A stretch of 64,000 nucleotides of DNA from Chryseotalea sanaruensis (lineage in GTDB: Bacteria > Bacteroidota > Bacteroidia > Cytophagales > Cyclobacteriaceae), in contig NZ_BHXQ01000006.1 in assembly GCF_003990915.1 (NCBI RefSeq), positions 1 to 64,000 on the forward strand, read 5' to 3'. Below are positions 15,165 through 24,546 of the stretch, piece after piece. Made by a program: the position numbers and the translations under genes. Position 1 is the stretch's first letter. Each line of letters opens with the position of its first letter. The notes below the pieces were generated by a model that was not told where the DNA came from, did no database searches, and saw only the letters and a list, made by a program, of their open reading frames with translations.

Positions 15165-16394
15165 TTATGATTTAATGATAAGTTGACTTAAATCTTTTTC
15201 GCGGAACATTTCGTTGGCAATGCGTTGCATTTTAGCGGGTGTAATGGCATTAATCTTCTCAAAAACTTCTTCAATAGACGGCACCCTGTTATAGTCTAAA
15301 ATACTTCTTCCCATCATCATCATCAAGCTCAGGTTGTTTTCTTCCGACATGGCCATTTGCCCCTTAATTTGCTCTTTTGCTTCATTAAGTTGTTTTGGGC
15401 TCAACTTGGTTTCGCGAAAACGTTGAAGTTCTTTTTTAACAAGATTAATGCAACGGTCTAACTGCTTAGGTTCTGTACCAAAAAAAATAGCAAACAAACC
15501 TGTGTCAGAATAAGGAATGTAATGGGCATCTATGGAATACACATAGCCATACCTTTCGCGTAGGGAAAGATTGAGTCTTGAGTTCATGCCTGGGCCACCA
15601 AGCATATTAACAAGTAAGTAGAAAGCTACACGATCGTTGTGGTGTATAGGATAGGCACGACTACCTATTGCACACTTAGCCTGCTTAACAGTTCGTGTCA
15701 GTATTTTTTCATTCGATTTATAGATGTTGATCTTTTTTCGTTTAGCCAGCGCTTTTCCCAACGAACGTTTTTCAAGATAACGTTTGGCCATCTTCTCTAC
15801 TTCAGCTAAAGTGATGTTACCAATACAGCTAAATACTATTTTATCATTGCTCAGGTTTTCATCAAAGAACTGTTTAAAATCTTTGCGTGTAAAACGACTT
15901 ACCGTTTCTTTTCTACCAAGAATATTCATACCCATCGGATGTTTTGGGTAGACTATGTTTTCAAACTCATCTTGTAAGGAGTCATCGGGGCTATCAAGAT
16001 ACATTGACATCTCTTCCAGGATAACACCTCGTTCTTTCTCCAATTCTTTTTCGGGTAGGGTAGAGTTGAAAGTGATGTCGGAAAGCAGGTCTACTGCTCT
16101 TTCAAAATATTCATCGCGTACCGAAGCGAAAAATACAATCTTCTCTTTGTCGGTATAAGCGTTTAACTCACCACCTACCGAATCTAAACTGGTAATAATA
16201 TCAAGTGTGGATCGCTTCTTTGTACCTTTAAATGCCATGTGTTCCCAGAAGTGTGCTATACCCTGGTTTTCGGTATTTTCATCCCGGCTACCTATGCCAA
16301 GAAATAATCCGCAGTGAACAATTTTAGTATGTGCAATGTGCTGATGAACAACACGAATGCCATTGCTGAGTTTGAAAATAGTACAGTCCTTCAT
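15165..16394 (-). CDS. M16 family (insulinase-like) zinc protease
   Basis: The 409-residue protein has the inverted zinc motif HFWEH (His48, Glu51, His52), with the third ligand expected in 'ERGVILEEMSMY' about 75 residues later. The arrangement of one active half and an inactive C-terminal half with an R/Y region ('GPGMNSRLNLSLRERYGYVYS') is typical of bacterial mitochondrial-processing-peptidase homologues. No signal peptide is visible, so it is cytoplasmic or non-classically located. It is the promoter-proximal gene of a three-gene minus-strand unit with the O-methyltransferase and lytic transglycosylase. Confidence 0.92.
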   Translation of the reverse strand: MKDCTIFKLSNGIRVVHQHIAHTKIVHCGLFLGIGSRDENTENQGIAHFWEHMAFKGTKKRSTLDIITSLDSVGGELNAYTDKEKIVFFASVRDEYFERAVDLLSDITFNSTLPEKELEKERGVILEEMSMYLDSPDDSLQDEFENIVYPKHPMGMNILGRKETVSRFTRKDFKQFFDENLSNDKIVFSCIGNITLAEVEKMAKRYLEKRSLGKALAKRKKINIYKSNEKILTRTVKQAKCAIGSRAYPIHHNDRVAFYLLVNMLGGPGMNSRLNLSLRERYGYVYSIDAHYIPYSDTGLFAIFFGTEPKQLDRCINLVKKELQRFRETKLSPKQLNEAKEQIKGQMAMSEENNLSLMMMMGRSILDYNRVPSIEEVFEKINAITPAKMQRIANEMFREKDLSQLIIKS

Positions 16395-16548
16395 AAATGC
16401 CCTGCAATTTAATCAATTATGCCAGTGTATTTGTCGCGAAGTCGAACGCAAATGCCCGAATTCGGTCGTGATATTGACAATGATAGTGCTGATTTTGTTC
16501 TTAGTGGAGGAATTATTTTGGTATACTCATTGCTAATTGATTATTGCT

Positions 16549-16800
16549 ATGGAAACTCAACAAGTTAAAACCTGTTTTACGATCACGTTTACTAACGACC
16601 AGTTTGAACGCGCCAAGGCATATGTAGAGGATATGCGCAAGCACCCCAACCGAGTGTATTGGAGAGGCAAGGATGGTAAGTCAGATAGTGAATTGATTAT
16701 TGAGCAAATTGCGCATCGTATTTTGTCCGGCTTCTACAACGATAGTCCGTTCCAGGCTGGCAAACATATTAAACGCATGGAAAGTGGGGTAACTGCTTAA
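16549..16800 (+). CDS. Conserved-looking small hypothetical protein
   Basis: The 83-residue protein starts at the ATG at 16549; an in-frame TTG 12 bases upstream is less likely. Sequence features are an aromatic/Thr-rich start (CFTITFTNDQFERAKAY), a central 'HPNRVYWRGKDGKSDSE' and an amphipathic helix. There is no signal peptide or known domain. It is the only plus-strand gene in this stretch, and its stop overlaps the end of the convergent phosphorylase gene by 4 bp. Good codon-like structure and the tight overlap suggest it is real. I cannot name a function. Confidence 0.6.
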   Translation: METQQVKTCFTITFTNDQFERAKAYVEDMRKHPNRVYWRGKDGKSDSELIIEQIAHRILSGFYNDSPFQAGKHIKRMESGVTA

Positions 16801-17660
16801 ACAAGGTCAAGCACTTTTTTGATCAGTTCATCAACGGTTTTGGTATGTTTTTTCGAAAACTTATTCTTAACGCGATTGGCGATAATGGCATTAAGACTGA
16901 TTACTTCATGACCAAGCATACGCCCCAGTGCATAATAAGCAGCGGTTTCCATTTCTAAATTGGTAAGCCAGAAATCGCTATTTTTAGTATGAAAATAAGT
17001 CAGGTCTTCTAACAGCTTAGGATAACGTGCAGGTATGCGCATTTCTCTTCCCTGTGGTGCATAAAAGCCAGGTGCAGTTACTGTATTACCAATGATCATT
17101 TCCTTCTTAAATAGATCACGCAGGCTTTCAGATCCTTTTACCACATAAGGTGAAAAGTTGAGGCCGATTTGCTTCTTCAACGCCCTGCCTATGCTTTTTT
17201 CGAATTTATCCATGGGCAGGTCATAGAAATTCATCAGGTTATCAAAACCTATAGCATACTCGCTGATCAAATGCGAGTCTAACGGAATATCTTCCTGAAT
17301 AGCACCGGAGGTACCAACACGTATGATGCGTAATTTCTTTCTGCGTGCCTTAGGTTCTCGCGTTTTCAAATCGATGTTAACCAAAGCATCTAACTCAGTT
17401 AAAAATATCTCGATATTATCTGTGCCTATGCCCGTGCTGATAACTGTTATTCTTTTGCCGCTATACTTACCGGTATGTGTAATGAACTCACGTTTGTTCA
17501 TTTCAAAATCGATGTCATCAAAATACTGACTTACCTGAAAAACGCGGTTGGGGTCGCCAACAGCGATTATGGTATCACTGATGTTTTTAGGAAGAAGATT
17601 GAGGTGATACACACTTCCATCTTCATTTAAAATCAGATCGGTTTCAGAAATTTTACCCAT
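16797..17660 (-). CDS. Nucleoside phosphorylase (uridine phosphorylase-like)
   Basis: The 287-residue enzyme belongs to the PNP/UDP family, which splits nucleosides with phosphate. Motifs are 'IIAVGDPNRV' near the N-terminus (phosphate site), 'VISTGIGTDNIEIFLTEL', 'IRVGTSGAIQED' and 'LEMETAAYYALGRMLGHE', whose Met/Glu pair contacts ribose. Substrate choice (uridine versus other nucleosides) is not certain. It is the last gene of a minus-strand run that includes the acyltransferase, a membrane protein, DUF2851 and pyrF. Pyrimidine salvage would fit with pyrF nearby, but that link is only suggestive. Confidence 0.85.
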   Translation of the reverse strand: MGKISETDLILNEDGSVYHLNLLPKNISDTIIAVGDPNRVFQVSQYFDDIDFEMNKREFITHTGKYSGKRITVISTGIGTDNIEIFLTELDALVNIDLKTREPKARRKKLRIIRVGTSGAIQEDIPLDSHLISEYAIGFDNLMNFYDLPMDKFEKSIGRALKKQIGLNFSPYVVKGSESLRDLFKKEMIIGNTVTAPGFYAPQGREMRIPARYPKLLEDLTYFHTKNSDFWLTNLEMETAAYYALGRMLGHEVISLNAIIANRVKNKFSKKHTKTVDELIKKVLDLV

Positions 17661-17692
17661 ACTGCTTTAGTTAAGGGGCTTATAACTAACTA

Positions 17693-18331
17693 CTAACTAT
17701 TCACTTTTTGAGCAGGGTTTCCAAAAACAGTTTCACCTGATTTCACCTGACCAATCACTACCGATCCTGCACCTACTCGCGCTCTTTTACCAAGTGTTAT
17801 ATCAGCAACCACTGTTACTCCGGCTCCTACAAATACTTCTTCTTCTATTTTTACACCGCTACCAATTATCGACCCAGCACCAAGGTTAACGTAATCACCA
17901 ATCTCAGCACCAACACCTATTACCACATTGGCATGAATAATACAATGACTCCCCATTTTTACTCCGGCACCAATTCTCGCACCTTGATCAATCATATTAC
18001 CATGGCCCAGTTCTACGTGACTACCCATTGACCCTTGGTTGTGTATGGCATTAACGGGTTGTACGTGTCGAACATCGTTCAACATCTCGGTCAGGTTCTT
18101 CTTTAATTTGATATCGTCAACAGCAATAAAGGCTTCGCATTTTTTACCAATCAGTTTTAAAAAACCATCATCATCAGTGCTGCCTAAGCACACTACATTG
18201 TCGATTTCCTTTTGATGAAGTTTCTTATCGTCATCCAGAAAACCAAAAACCACATTGCCATTGTTTTCGAAAATTTCTTTTGCTGCACGGCCCAATGCAT
18301 TGGCACCGAAAATGAGTACAGGATTGTCCAT
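17693..18331 (-). CDS. NeuD/PglD-like hexapeptide acyltransferase
   Basis: The 212-residue protein has an N-terminal PglD-type Rossmann-like domain (VLIFGANALGRAAKEIF, 1-80). A left-handed beta-helix of hexapeptide repeats follows from about 95 to 205, with many [LIV]-G-x-x-x-x steps such as 'IGAGVKMGSHCIIHANVVIG'. Family members acetylate nucleotide-sugar or sialic acid substrates for cell-surface glycans. It lies 14 bp downstream of a polytopic membrane protein gene, so the two may act together on a surface sugar. The substrate is unknown. Confidence 0.85.
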   Translation of the reverse strand: MDNPVLIFGANALGRAAKEIFENNGNVVFGFLDDDKKLHQKEIDNVVCLGSTDDDGFLKLIGKKCEAFIAVDDIKLKKNLTEMLNDVRHVQPVNAIHNQGSMGSHVELGHGNMIDQGARIGAGVKMGSHCIIHANVVIGVGAEIGDYVNLGAGSIIGSGVKIEEEVFVGAGVTVVADITLGKRARVGAGSVVIGQVKSGETVFGNPAQKVNS

Positions 18332-18345
18332 ATCTAAAAATACGT

Positions 18346-19644
18346 TTAGGGCTTATTACCAACAAGCTTTTGCCTGATACTTGATAATAAATTAATAATC
18401 AGGTTAAAGATAGGACTTGAACTGGCTGTGAGGAAAATAAAAAAGGGTAAAAAACCTACACGGTATCGAATTAAGGTGCCAAAGTTGGGTGTTGAGAGTG
18501 TTAAAAATACACTAAGCACAAAACAATAGATCAGCGTTGCAAAAATTAAAATCCTGTCGGGATGTTTAGCTAAAGTTTTTAAACCATGTAAACTGCTGAT
18601 GGTCAATACCAAGAAACAGGTATTCTCTATCGCTGCGATCGTTTGCAGTGCATTTGTACTCTCCCAAATAAATGGCCGGAACAAACCCGATACAAATGCC
18701 CACGGTGAAAGGAGCGTCACATTTATCCAGTTTTCTGACAAATATTGAAAATGCATGACATCTTCAGGTGCGGAGTTAGCAATAAAAGCCAGGTAGTTGT
18801 TATAAATAACTGAAAGAAAACGACTCGGATAAAAATTAGGATGAAGTTGGGTAACCAATAAGCTAAAGGTGCAGAAGATAGCCAACCACAATAATAATTC
18901 CTGAATGAATAAACACTTAGGCCAATAAGTTATAATGCGTTTAACTACCAGGCTTGTAATAATTACAGGTATAACAACCGCCAAATAGTAATACTTTAAG
19001 TTGTAAAGAAGCCAAATGCAAATAATCATCATAAGCCATTGCCACCATACAAGCTTACCGTCTTTATAAAGCCTGATAAAGTTGCTAACGATGCAGAAAA
19101 GAGATGCCAAGGCTACACTTTCCTTCACTACACCACTCGACCAAAATACAACGGAAGGGATAAACAGAAATGAGAAGATGATGGCATTTCGTTTACTTGG
19201 AAAGTAATAATTGAGCAGATTTGAAATTTGCCAACTGGCTAAAAAACTGATCACTGAAAAGTATATTGAAGCAATCCAGTAGTTGTTAAGTGAGCATAAT
19301 AAAACTAAACTACTGATCTTAACCATAAACAAGGCTCGCTTGTCTGTGTAAACCAGTGTCTGCAAAAATGTATCATCACCTGCGTTACTCCAAAGAAAAT
19401 TCAGGTATCCCTTTACATCTAAAAATAGCAATTCATTCAGTTTCAAGCCTTCCTGAAAATAGATAAGTGTGTCACTTTCACCATAGTAATGCACATAGAG
19501 CAATCCTAAACTAATGCCAGCAATAACATGCAAAAACAATGCTGGCAGATAAAAAGGCTTTATAGCTGCATTCGCTTTCTTCATTACCTTAAAAACGAAA
19601 AAAGCAATTAGTGATATTGAAAGAAGGGTTATCAGGGACATCAT
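18346..19644 (-). CDS. Polytopic membrane protein of unknown function
   Basis: The 432-residue protein has about ten hydrophobic segments. The ATG at 19644 is chosen because it forms an ATGA overlap with the stop of the DUF2851 gene (19641-19644); a longer frame would start inside that gene. Layout and length recall polysaccharide polymerase or EpsG-like proteins: several closely spaced helices, a periplasmic loop (around 270-310), and paired helices at the end. There is no diagnostic motif. The downstream neighbour is a sugar-O-acyltransferase-like gene, which mildly supports a surface-glycan role. Confidence 0.7.
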   Translation of the reverse strand: MMSLITLLSISLIAFFVFKVMKKANAAIKPFYLPALFLHVIAGISLGLLYVHYYGESDTLIYFQEGLKLNELLFLDVKGYLNFLWSNAGDDTFLQTLVYTDKRALFMVKISSLVLLCSLNNYWIASIYFSVISFLASWQISNLLNYYFPSKRNAIIFSFLFIPSVVFWSSGVVKESVALASLFCIVSNFIRLYKDGKLVWWQWLMMIICIWLLYNLKYYYLAVVIPVIITSLVVKRIITYWPKCLFIQELLLWLAIFCTFSLLVTQLHPNFYPSRFLSVIYNNYLAFIANSAPEDVMHFQYLSENWINVTLLSPWAFVSGLFRPFIWESTNALQTIAAIENTCFLVLTISSLHGLKTLAKHPDRILIFATLIYCFVLSVFLTLSTPNFGTLIRYRVGFLPFFIFLTASSSPIFNLIINLLSSIRQKLVGNKP

Positions 19645-20918
19645 GTCTTTTGTATCAAAGTATGCCCTATAGTACACTGAAGACACAATCGCTTATTGCA
19701 AAAGTTATTCCTTAATTCAATCAATGCCTGACTATCAAATGCAGAGGCAACAGGCCAGCCTAGTGCTTTCCATTCGCTGACAATACTATTTTTCTCAGGA
19801 CTAATCTTACTTAAAAATTCGACAGCACGATCCATCCAAATACTTTCATCTTTATAAATACTGTAGGCTGCAAGTGTTGGCACAATGGCGTTGATAATGA
19901 TATTCTCGATTGCAGCATCTCCCAAACCAGGAACAGTTTTTTTACTTTTTTTATCGAACCTGTAATGAGCTTGCCAGTAGTCAGACTGCGTAACATCAAA
20001 AAGTTGTTTCAATTCTGGAATGGATTCTGTTGCTAGTATTGTAGAAAATATGTTTTTACGCACCGATAGGAGGGTAGCAAACTGAGCAATTCTTAGGGTT
20101 GGAAAATTGGCAGGTCGTAATCGTAAAAATCGCCACTGACTTTCGTTTAGCTGTTTTTTAGCAAGATTGAATTTACTTTGTAATAATTGATATTCCCGCT
20201 GCAGGGATTTGGCATAGTCATCTTTTACTTTCTCGAGTAAACCGGCAGTACCAAATAGCATAGCTTCTAGTTGCAAAAGCTTGTCACTGTGTTTTAATAT
20301 GCTTCGGTACGGAATTACCTTAGTCAACGCATAAAAGGCTTCACTGTTAACTTTAAAACCAAAGTTTTTACTTAGTAATTGATAGAAAGTCTCTTCCCAA
20401 TCATTATTGTTTTCGTGCAATGCTTTTAGAATTACCTGCGCTTTATCTTCTAATCGTTGTGCAAGGGCTTTATCTAAGGTAGAAATTCTAGTTAAACTAT
20501 TAATTGCACTTAGTGCGTGTGCACAAGGAATAGAAGCAGGTTGGTTAACAAGGTTCTTATAGTTGAGTAATAACGAGTCTTCAATTCTGTTTTTAAGTTC
20601 CAGTGTGGGCACCTGACTGCCATCACTTCTTTTAATTGCTTTATCATCTTTCCAAACAACATGGAGGACTACATTATCATAGGCTTTGTCGTGATGGTGT
20701 TTATGTTGTTGCCATTCAGAAGCATTAATGTGAATTTCAACATTGCCAATCCATTCCAGCGATCCTATTTTTATTTTAGCTTGGGAGAAATCTGGCCCTG
20801 CATGTGTGTTGTAAAAGCCGGTTTTTATTATTGCAATGCTTTCCCCTTCAGTCGTGACTAAGTCCTTCTTATCAAAGTATTGAAATTGCCATATGTAATG
20901 GAGAAAGGCTTCGGTCAC
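19641..20918 (-). CDS. DUF2851 family protein
   Basis: The 425-residue protein appears to start at GTG (20918), since no ATG is in place for the conserved opening 'TEAFLHYIWQFQYFD'. The N-terminal block with 'GFYNTHAGPDFSQAKI' and 'WIGNVEIHINASEWQQHKH' is the hallmark of DUF2851, a Bacteroidota family of unknown function. The C-terminal region has a Cys pair (NKRLCLQC) close to the end that could bind metal. It lies 17 bp after pyrF and overlaps the next gene by 4 bp, so it is the middle gene of an operon. Confidence 0.88.
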   Translation of the reverse strand: MTEAFLHYIWQFQYFDKKDLVTTEGESIAIIKTGFYNTHAGPDFSQAKIKIGSLEWIGNVEIHINASEWQQHKHHHDKAYDNVVLHVVWKDDKAIKRSDGSQVPTLELKNRIEDSLLLNYKNLVNQPASIPCAHALSAINSLTRISTLDKALAQRLEDKAQVILKALHENNNDWEETFYQLLSKNFGFKVNSEAFYALTKVIPYRSILKHSDKLLQLEAMLFGTAGLLEKVKDDYAKSLQREYQLLQSKFNLAKKQLNESQWRFLRLRPANFPTLRIAQFATLLSVRKNIFSTILATESIPELKQLFDVTQSDYWQAHYRFDKKSKKTVPGLGDAAIENIIINAIVPTLAAYSIYKDESIWMDRAVEFLSKISPEKNSIVSEWKALGWPVASAFDSQALIELRNNFCNKRLCLQCTIGHTLIQKT

Positions 20919-20935
20919 AACGATTTTAAGTTAAA

Positions 20936-21754
20936 CTAAAGATATTTATTCAGATAAATCTTCATCTCTTCACTCACCTTTTCTGCTTCACGCTTGGCGG
21001 CTTGCGCAAAGTCCTTTTCAGCTGATGCGTAAATGATGGCTCTGGCAGAATTTACTAATAAACCACATTGCTCATTCATACCAAACTTCGACACCAGTTC
21101 AAGGTCTCCTCCTTGTGCACCAATGCCAGGCACTAAGAAGAAATGTTCCGGTGCAAGCTTGCGAATGCTTTCAATTTTATCGGCCTGAGTGGCGCCCACA
21201 ACAAACATCAACTGATCGGTGCTACCCCAGCTTTGCGCACGAAGCATCACTTCTTCATATAAGCGTCTGCCATTCGCCTTTGATTCTATGAGCTGAAAAT
21301 CGGCTGCACCAATATTAGAAGTATGCGCAAGCAAAATCACCCACTTATCTTTAAATTTTAAAAAGGGTTTTACTGAATCTTCGCCCATGTAGGGGGCAAC
21401 CGTTATAGAGTCGAAATTTAGTTGTTCAAAAAATGCCTTGGCATATAAGGATGAAGTGTTGCCAATATCGCCACGCTTGGCATCAGCTATTGTAAAAATA
21501 TCTTTTGGAATGTATTCCAGTGTTTTTTGCAAACTCTCCCAGCCCTTCGGCCCGAGTGCTTCATAAAAGGCAAGATTGGGTTTATAGGCTACACAATGTT
21601 GATGGGTAGCATCAATAATCTGCTTATTAAACTCAAAAACAGGGTCTTTCTCAGACAATAAGTGCTTCGGAATTTTGTCGAGGTCTGTATCCAGGCCTAC
21701 GCATAAGTAAGTTTGCTTCTGTTTAATGAGGTCAAATAACTGCTTGCGATTCAT
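20936..21754 (-). CDS. pyrF: Orotidine 5'-phosphate decarboxylase
   Basis: The 272-residue enzyme makes UMP from OMP, the last step of de novo pyrimidine synthesis. The length and motifs mark the type 2 group of OMP decarboxylases: '[11 protein letters not shown]' at the N-terminus, '[13 protein letters not shown]' with the catalytic Asp-x-Lys-x-x-Asp triad, and '[13 protein letters not shown]'. It appears to be the first gene of a minus-strand operon continuing into DUF2851, and it is divergent from the RNA methyltransferase gene. Confidence 0.95.
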   Translation of the reverse strand: MNRKQLFDLIKQKQTYLCVGLDTDLDKIPKHLLSEKDPVFEFNKQIIDATHQHCVAYKPNLAFYEALGPKGWESLQKTLEYIPKDIFTIADAKRGDIGNTSSLYAKAFFEQLNFDSITVAPYMGEDSVKPFLKFKDKWVILLAHTSNIGAADFQLIESKANGRRLYEEVMLRAQSWGSTDQLMFVVGATQADKIESIRKLAPEHFFLVPGIGAQGGDLELVSKFGMNEQCGLLVNSARAIIYASAEKDFAQAAKREAEKVSEEMKIYLNKYL

Positions 21755-21859
21755 GCTTCAAATTAGGGAAAGGAAAAGTATTTAGCCAAGGTATTATTAA
21801 TACTAAATAAGTTTTTTGTAAGCCTGTGGTCATTGATTGAAAAAATCGGAACTTGCAGC

Positions 21860-23053
21860 ATGGCATTTGAACTTTTTAAAGAAAGCAGTCGCATTATTGT
21901 AACCTGTAACAAGCGAATTGCTCCCTATTTAGAACAGGAAATTAAAGACCTGGGCTATTCCCCCGAAGGCGCTTACCCGACACGCATTGAGTTAATGGGC
22001 ACTATGCAGGATTGCATCAGGCTCAATCTGAATTTGCGCTGTGCCAGTCAGGTTCATTTTTCGTTACGTCAGTTGCGCGCCAAAAATGGTGACGAACTCT
22101 ACCGCGGCCTCGAAGAGATTCCATGGGAGGATATCATTCCTAATGAAGGTTATTTCTCAGTAACCTGCAATGTGGATACACCCAGCATTAACAATACCAT
22201 GTTTGTAAATGTGAAGGTGAAAGATGCTATAGTAGATAGAATCCGTCATAAAACAGGTACGCGACCTAACAGTGGACCGAACATGGATAAAGCCGCTGTC
22301 TATTTATATTGGAAAGATGATGAAGCTGAAGTATTTATCGATACTTCGGGTGAAACACTTTCCAAGCATGGTTATAGAAAAATACCGGGTAAGGCACCAA
22401 TGTTGGAAGCTTTAGTAGCAGCTACTTTATATGCAACTAAATGGGATAAGGCATCACCATTTGTTAATCCCATGTGTGGTTCTGGTACAATTGCAGTGGA
22501 GGCTGCCCTGATGGCGACTCAGCGTAAGCCTGGTTTGTTCCGAAGAAATTACTCCTTCATGCACTTTGTTGGTTTCGAAATTGGCAATTACCACCGCGAG
22601 TTTCAAAAGCTAAAAGATCAGGTGAAGGAAGTACCCAATTTGGTAATCCATGCCACAGATATTAGTGAAGATGCCGTGAACGTAACTAAAGTTAATGCTG
22701 AGATTGCAGGCGTTTCCGAATACATCAAAACAAAAAAATGTGACTTTGCTGATACCTATGTGCCAGAAGAAGGTGGAGGTGTTGTGTATTTTAATCCGGA
22801 GTATGGCGAACGACTAGGAGAAATTGATGAACTGGAGGCTACCTACAAACGTGTGGGCGATTTTCTGAAACAACAATGTAAAGGCTACACAGGCTATATT
22901 TTTACGGGTAATCTTGATCTCGCTAAAAAAATTGGTTTGCGCGCCAGCAAGCGTATAGAATTTTACAATGCAAAAATTGATTGTCGTTTGTTAGAATATG
23001 AATTGTATGCCGGTACACGCGATAAGGACAAACTCTTAAAGGCTGAGTCATGA
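21860..23053 (+). CDS. THUMP-domain RNA methyltransferase (RlmL N-terminal-like)
   Basis: The 397-residue protein has an N-terminal THUMP domain (about 40-150) and a C-terminal Rossmann methyltransferase domain with 'NPMCGSGTIAVEAALMA' as the SAM motif. The usual family motif IV NPPYGER reads NPEYGER here, a substitution at a catalytic-loop proline that deserves attention. Otherwise it fits the UPF0020 group that methylates guanine in rRNA or tRNA. The ATG at 21860 is preferred to an in-frame TTG 27 bases upstream. Its stop overlaps the next start as ATGA. Confidence 0.88.
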   Translation: MAFELFKESSRIIVTCNKRIAPYLEQEIKDLGYSPEGAYPTRIELMGTMQDCIRLNLNLRCASQVHFSLRQLRAKNGDELYRGLEEIPWEDIIPNEGYFSVTCNVDTPSINNTMFVNVKVKDAIVDRIRHKTGTRPNSGPNMDKAAVYLYWKDDEAEVFIDTSGETLSKHGYRKIPGKAPMLEALVAATLYATKWDKASPFVNPMCGSGTIAVEAALMATQRKPGLFRRNYSFMHFVGFEIGNYHREFQKLKDQVKEVPNLVIHATDISEDAVNVTKVNAEIAGVSEYIKTKKCDFADTYVPEEGGGVVYFNPEYGERLGEIDELEATYKRVGDFLKQQCKGYTGYIFTGNLDLAKKIGLRASKRIEFYNAKIDCRLLEYELYAGTRDKDKLLKAES

Positions 23054-23469
23054 GGATTATCTCCATACTTGTTTTTCTATTTACTTCATTTGTAGTACTT
23101 GCTCAATCAGAAGCAGTAAAAGTTGATGCACTGCATAAGCAAAAGTTTGAGTGGCTGATTAATAATAACATTGATTCCATTACTTATTTGCTTGGCGATA
23201 AAGTTAGCTACGTACATTCTAACGGTTGGATTCAAAACCGTGATGAAGTTTTGAACGACATGAAAAGTGGTAAGCTGCAATACAAAAGTATTGTAGTGGA
23301 AGAATCAAGTGTGAACCTGATTGAACAAACCGCTATTGTAACAGGTAAAGGAACATTTGTTGGCAAAGTGAATACAACGGATTTTTCCTTGAAACTATTG
23401 TACACAGAAGTTTATGTGAAACTGAATGGTCGCTGGAAGTTAATCAGCAGACATTCATGTAAAATATAA
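23050..23469 (+). CDS. Exported NTF2-like (DUF4440) protein
   Basis: The 139-residue protein has a signal peptide (MRIISILVFLFTSFVVLAQ) followed by an NTF2-like/SnoaL fold of the DUF4440 type: 'HKQKFEWLINNNIDSITYLLGD', 'YVHSNGWIQNRDEVLNDMKSGKLQY', and a C-terminal 'YVKLNGRWKLISRHS'. These domains bind small ligands or act as simple enzymes, and no catalytic residue is certain. Translationally coupled to the RNA methyltransferase gene upstream by a 4-bp overlap. Confidence 0.85.
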   Translation: MRIISILVFLFTSFVVLAQSEAVKVDALHKQKFEWLINNNIDSITYLLGDKVSYVHSNGWIQNRDEVLNDMKSGKLQYKSIVVEESSVNLIEQTAIVTGKGTFVGKVNTTDFSLKLLYTEVYVKLNGRWKLISRHSCKI

Positions 23470-23479
23470 ACAGAAATTC

Positions 23480-23586
23480 AATGTCTTTTAGCCCTGCCTT
23501 TGCCGAAGCGGCTACGTGCAGGCAGGCTCACCTCCTGTCCTCTCTAAAGGAGAGGATTAATAATAGAGACTAACTAAAGACAACGA
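23480..23586. repeat. TTTAGTTAAG-type inverted-repeat element, diverged copy
   Basis: The ends AATGTCTTTTA (23480-23490) and TAACTAAAGACA (23571-23582) are imperfect inverted repeats, and the inside carries the 'TCCTCTCTAAAGGAGAGGA' hairpin. It is related to better preserved copies at 39578-39671 and 60887-60982. The inner 'CCTGCCTTTGCC' and 'CACGTGCAGGCAGG'-like part is shared with the 27938-28064 copy. Confidence 0.5.
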
Positions 23587-23654
23587 AAAAAAATAATCAG
23601 CTAGTCCGTTTTAATACTTCTAAGTTTGAAATAACAAAATTAACTTCCAAGGCT

Positions 23655-23700
23655 ATCCGTCAGACCGCTCTATTGCGCTGCAAACAGCGGTCAGACGGAT
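23655..23700. repeat. 15-bp perfect hairpin repeat, copy 1
   Basis: ATCCGTCAGACCGCT (23655-23669) is a perfect inverted copy of 23686-23700, around a 16-nt loop. The same 15-bp arms occur at 30862-30907 with a different loop, and both are followed by TTTAG(G/C)TAAAG. It lies in the spacer before the VOC gene. Confidence 0.7.
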
Positions 23701-23745
23701 TTTAGGTAAAGACACGGACTAGCAGATAAAATAAACAACATTACT

Positions 23746-24144
23746 ATGCGTACTCAACACTTTGCCTACATCACATTGGTTGTGCGTGATTATGACGAAG
23801 CCATAGATTTTTATACCCGCGTTTTAGGCTTCTCACTTGTTGAAAACAAAATAATGTCTTCCACCAAAAGATGGGTGGTGGTATTACCGTCCGGTAATAC
23901 AGGCTGCGGATTATTATTAGCCAAAGCAGCAAACGAAGAACAAAGTAGCAGGATAGGCAATCAGACAGGTGGTCGGGTATTCCTGTTTTTACACACACAA
24001 AATTTTCAATTTGATCTTGAAAATCTACAAAGGCACAACGTAAAAATTGTTCGTGGGCCTGTTGACGAGCCGTATGGCAAAGTGCTTGTGTTTGAGGATC
24101 TATATGGTAATCTGATTGATTTGATTGAGCCTATTACAAACTGA
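23746..24144 (+). CDS. VOC-family (glyoxalase/bleomycin resistance-like) protein
   Basis: The 132-residue protein has the paired beta-alpha-beta-beta-beta fold of vicinal-oxygen-chelate proteins: 'FAYITLVVRDYDEAIDFYTRVLGFSL' opens module 1 and 'GKVLVFEDLYGNLIDLIEP' closes module 2. Potential metal ligands are His5 and the late Glu in 'IDLIEP'. Members range from glyoxalases to antibiotic-binding proteins, and nothing here narrows the substrate. It is monocistronic, between two repeat-containing spacers. Confidence 0.88.
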   Translation: MRTQHFAYITLVVRDYDEAIDFYTRVLGFSLVENKIMSSTKRWVVVLPSGNTGCGLLLAKAANEEQSSRIGNQTGGRVFLFLHTQNFQFDLENLQRHNVKIVRGPVDEPYGKVLVFEDLYGNLIDLIEPITN

Positions 24145-24546
24145 GTTTAGTTAATAAACGATTTACAATATCTTATGGACTTTTTCCATTTCAAGGTTAG
24201 TATTCCTTCAAAATAATTGATGCCACTTAATTATCCAGCGAATAATAAATAATAGTCAAATACGCTCTCGCAATTGAATAAACCTCTTTGCTGTATGAAT
24301 GCAATAAAATTTAATGAGATACTTTTCCATAACCTAATTAAATTCTAACCTACTCCACTCTCCATCACCCCTCTCCATTGGAGAGGGGCAGGGGTGAGGC
24401 CCAAGTGATCCATTCAAGACACATTCTGAACTTTTAATCTTATATCTACTCAAATTTCACCCTTGTAGACCATTTGTATCGGGCTTAAATTCATACGAAC
24501 AGAGCTTCAGCGTTATTTTTACTATACAAATTTTAATGAAAACTGT
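24145..24546. other. Gene-free spacer
   Basis: AT-rich with no convincing open frame. It contains a 'CCCCTCTCCATTGGAGAGGGGCAGGGG' type hairpin at about 24366-24400 related to the core of the TTTAGTTAAG element family. A promoter for the T9SS-tailed gene should lie near its right end, but I cannot place it. Confidence 0.5.
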
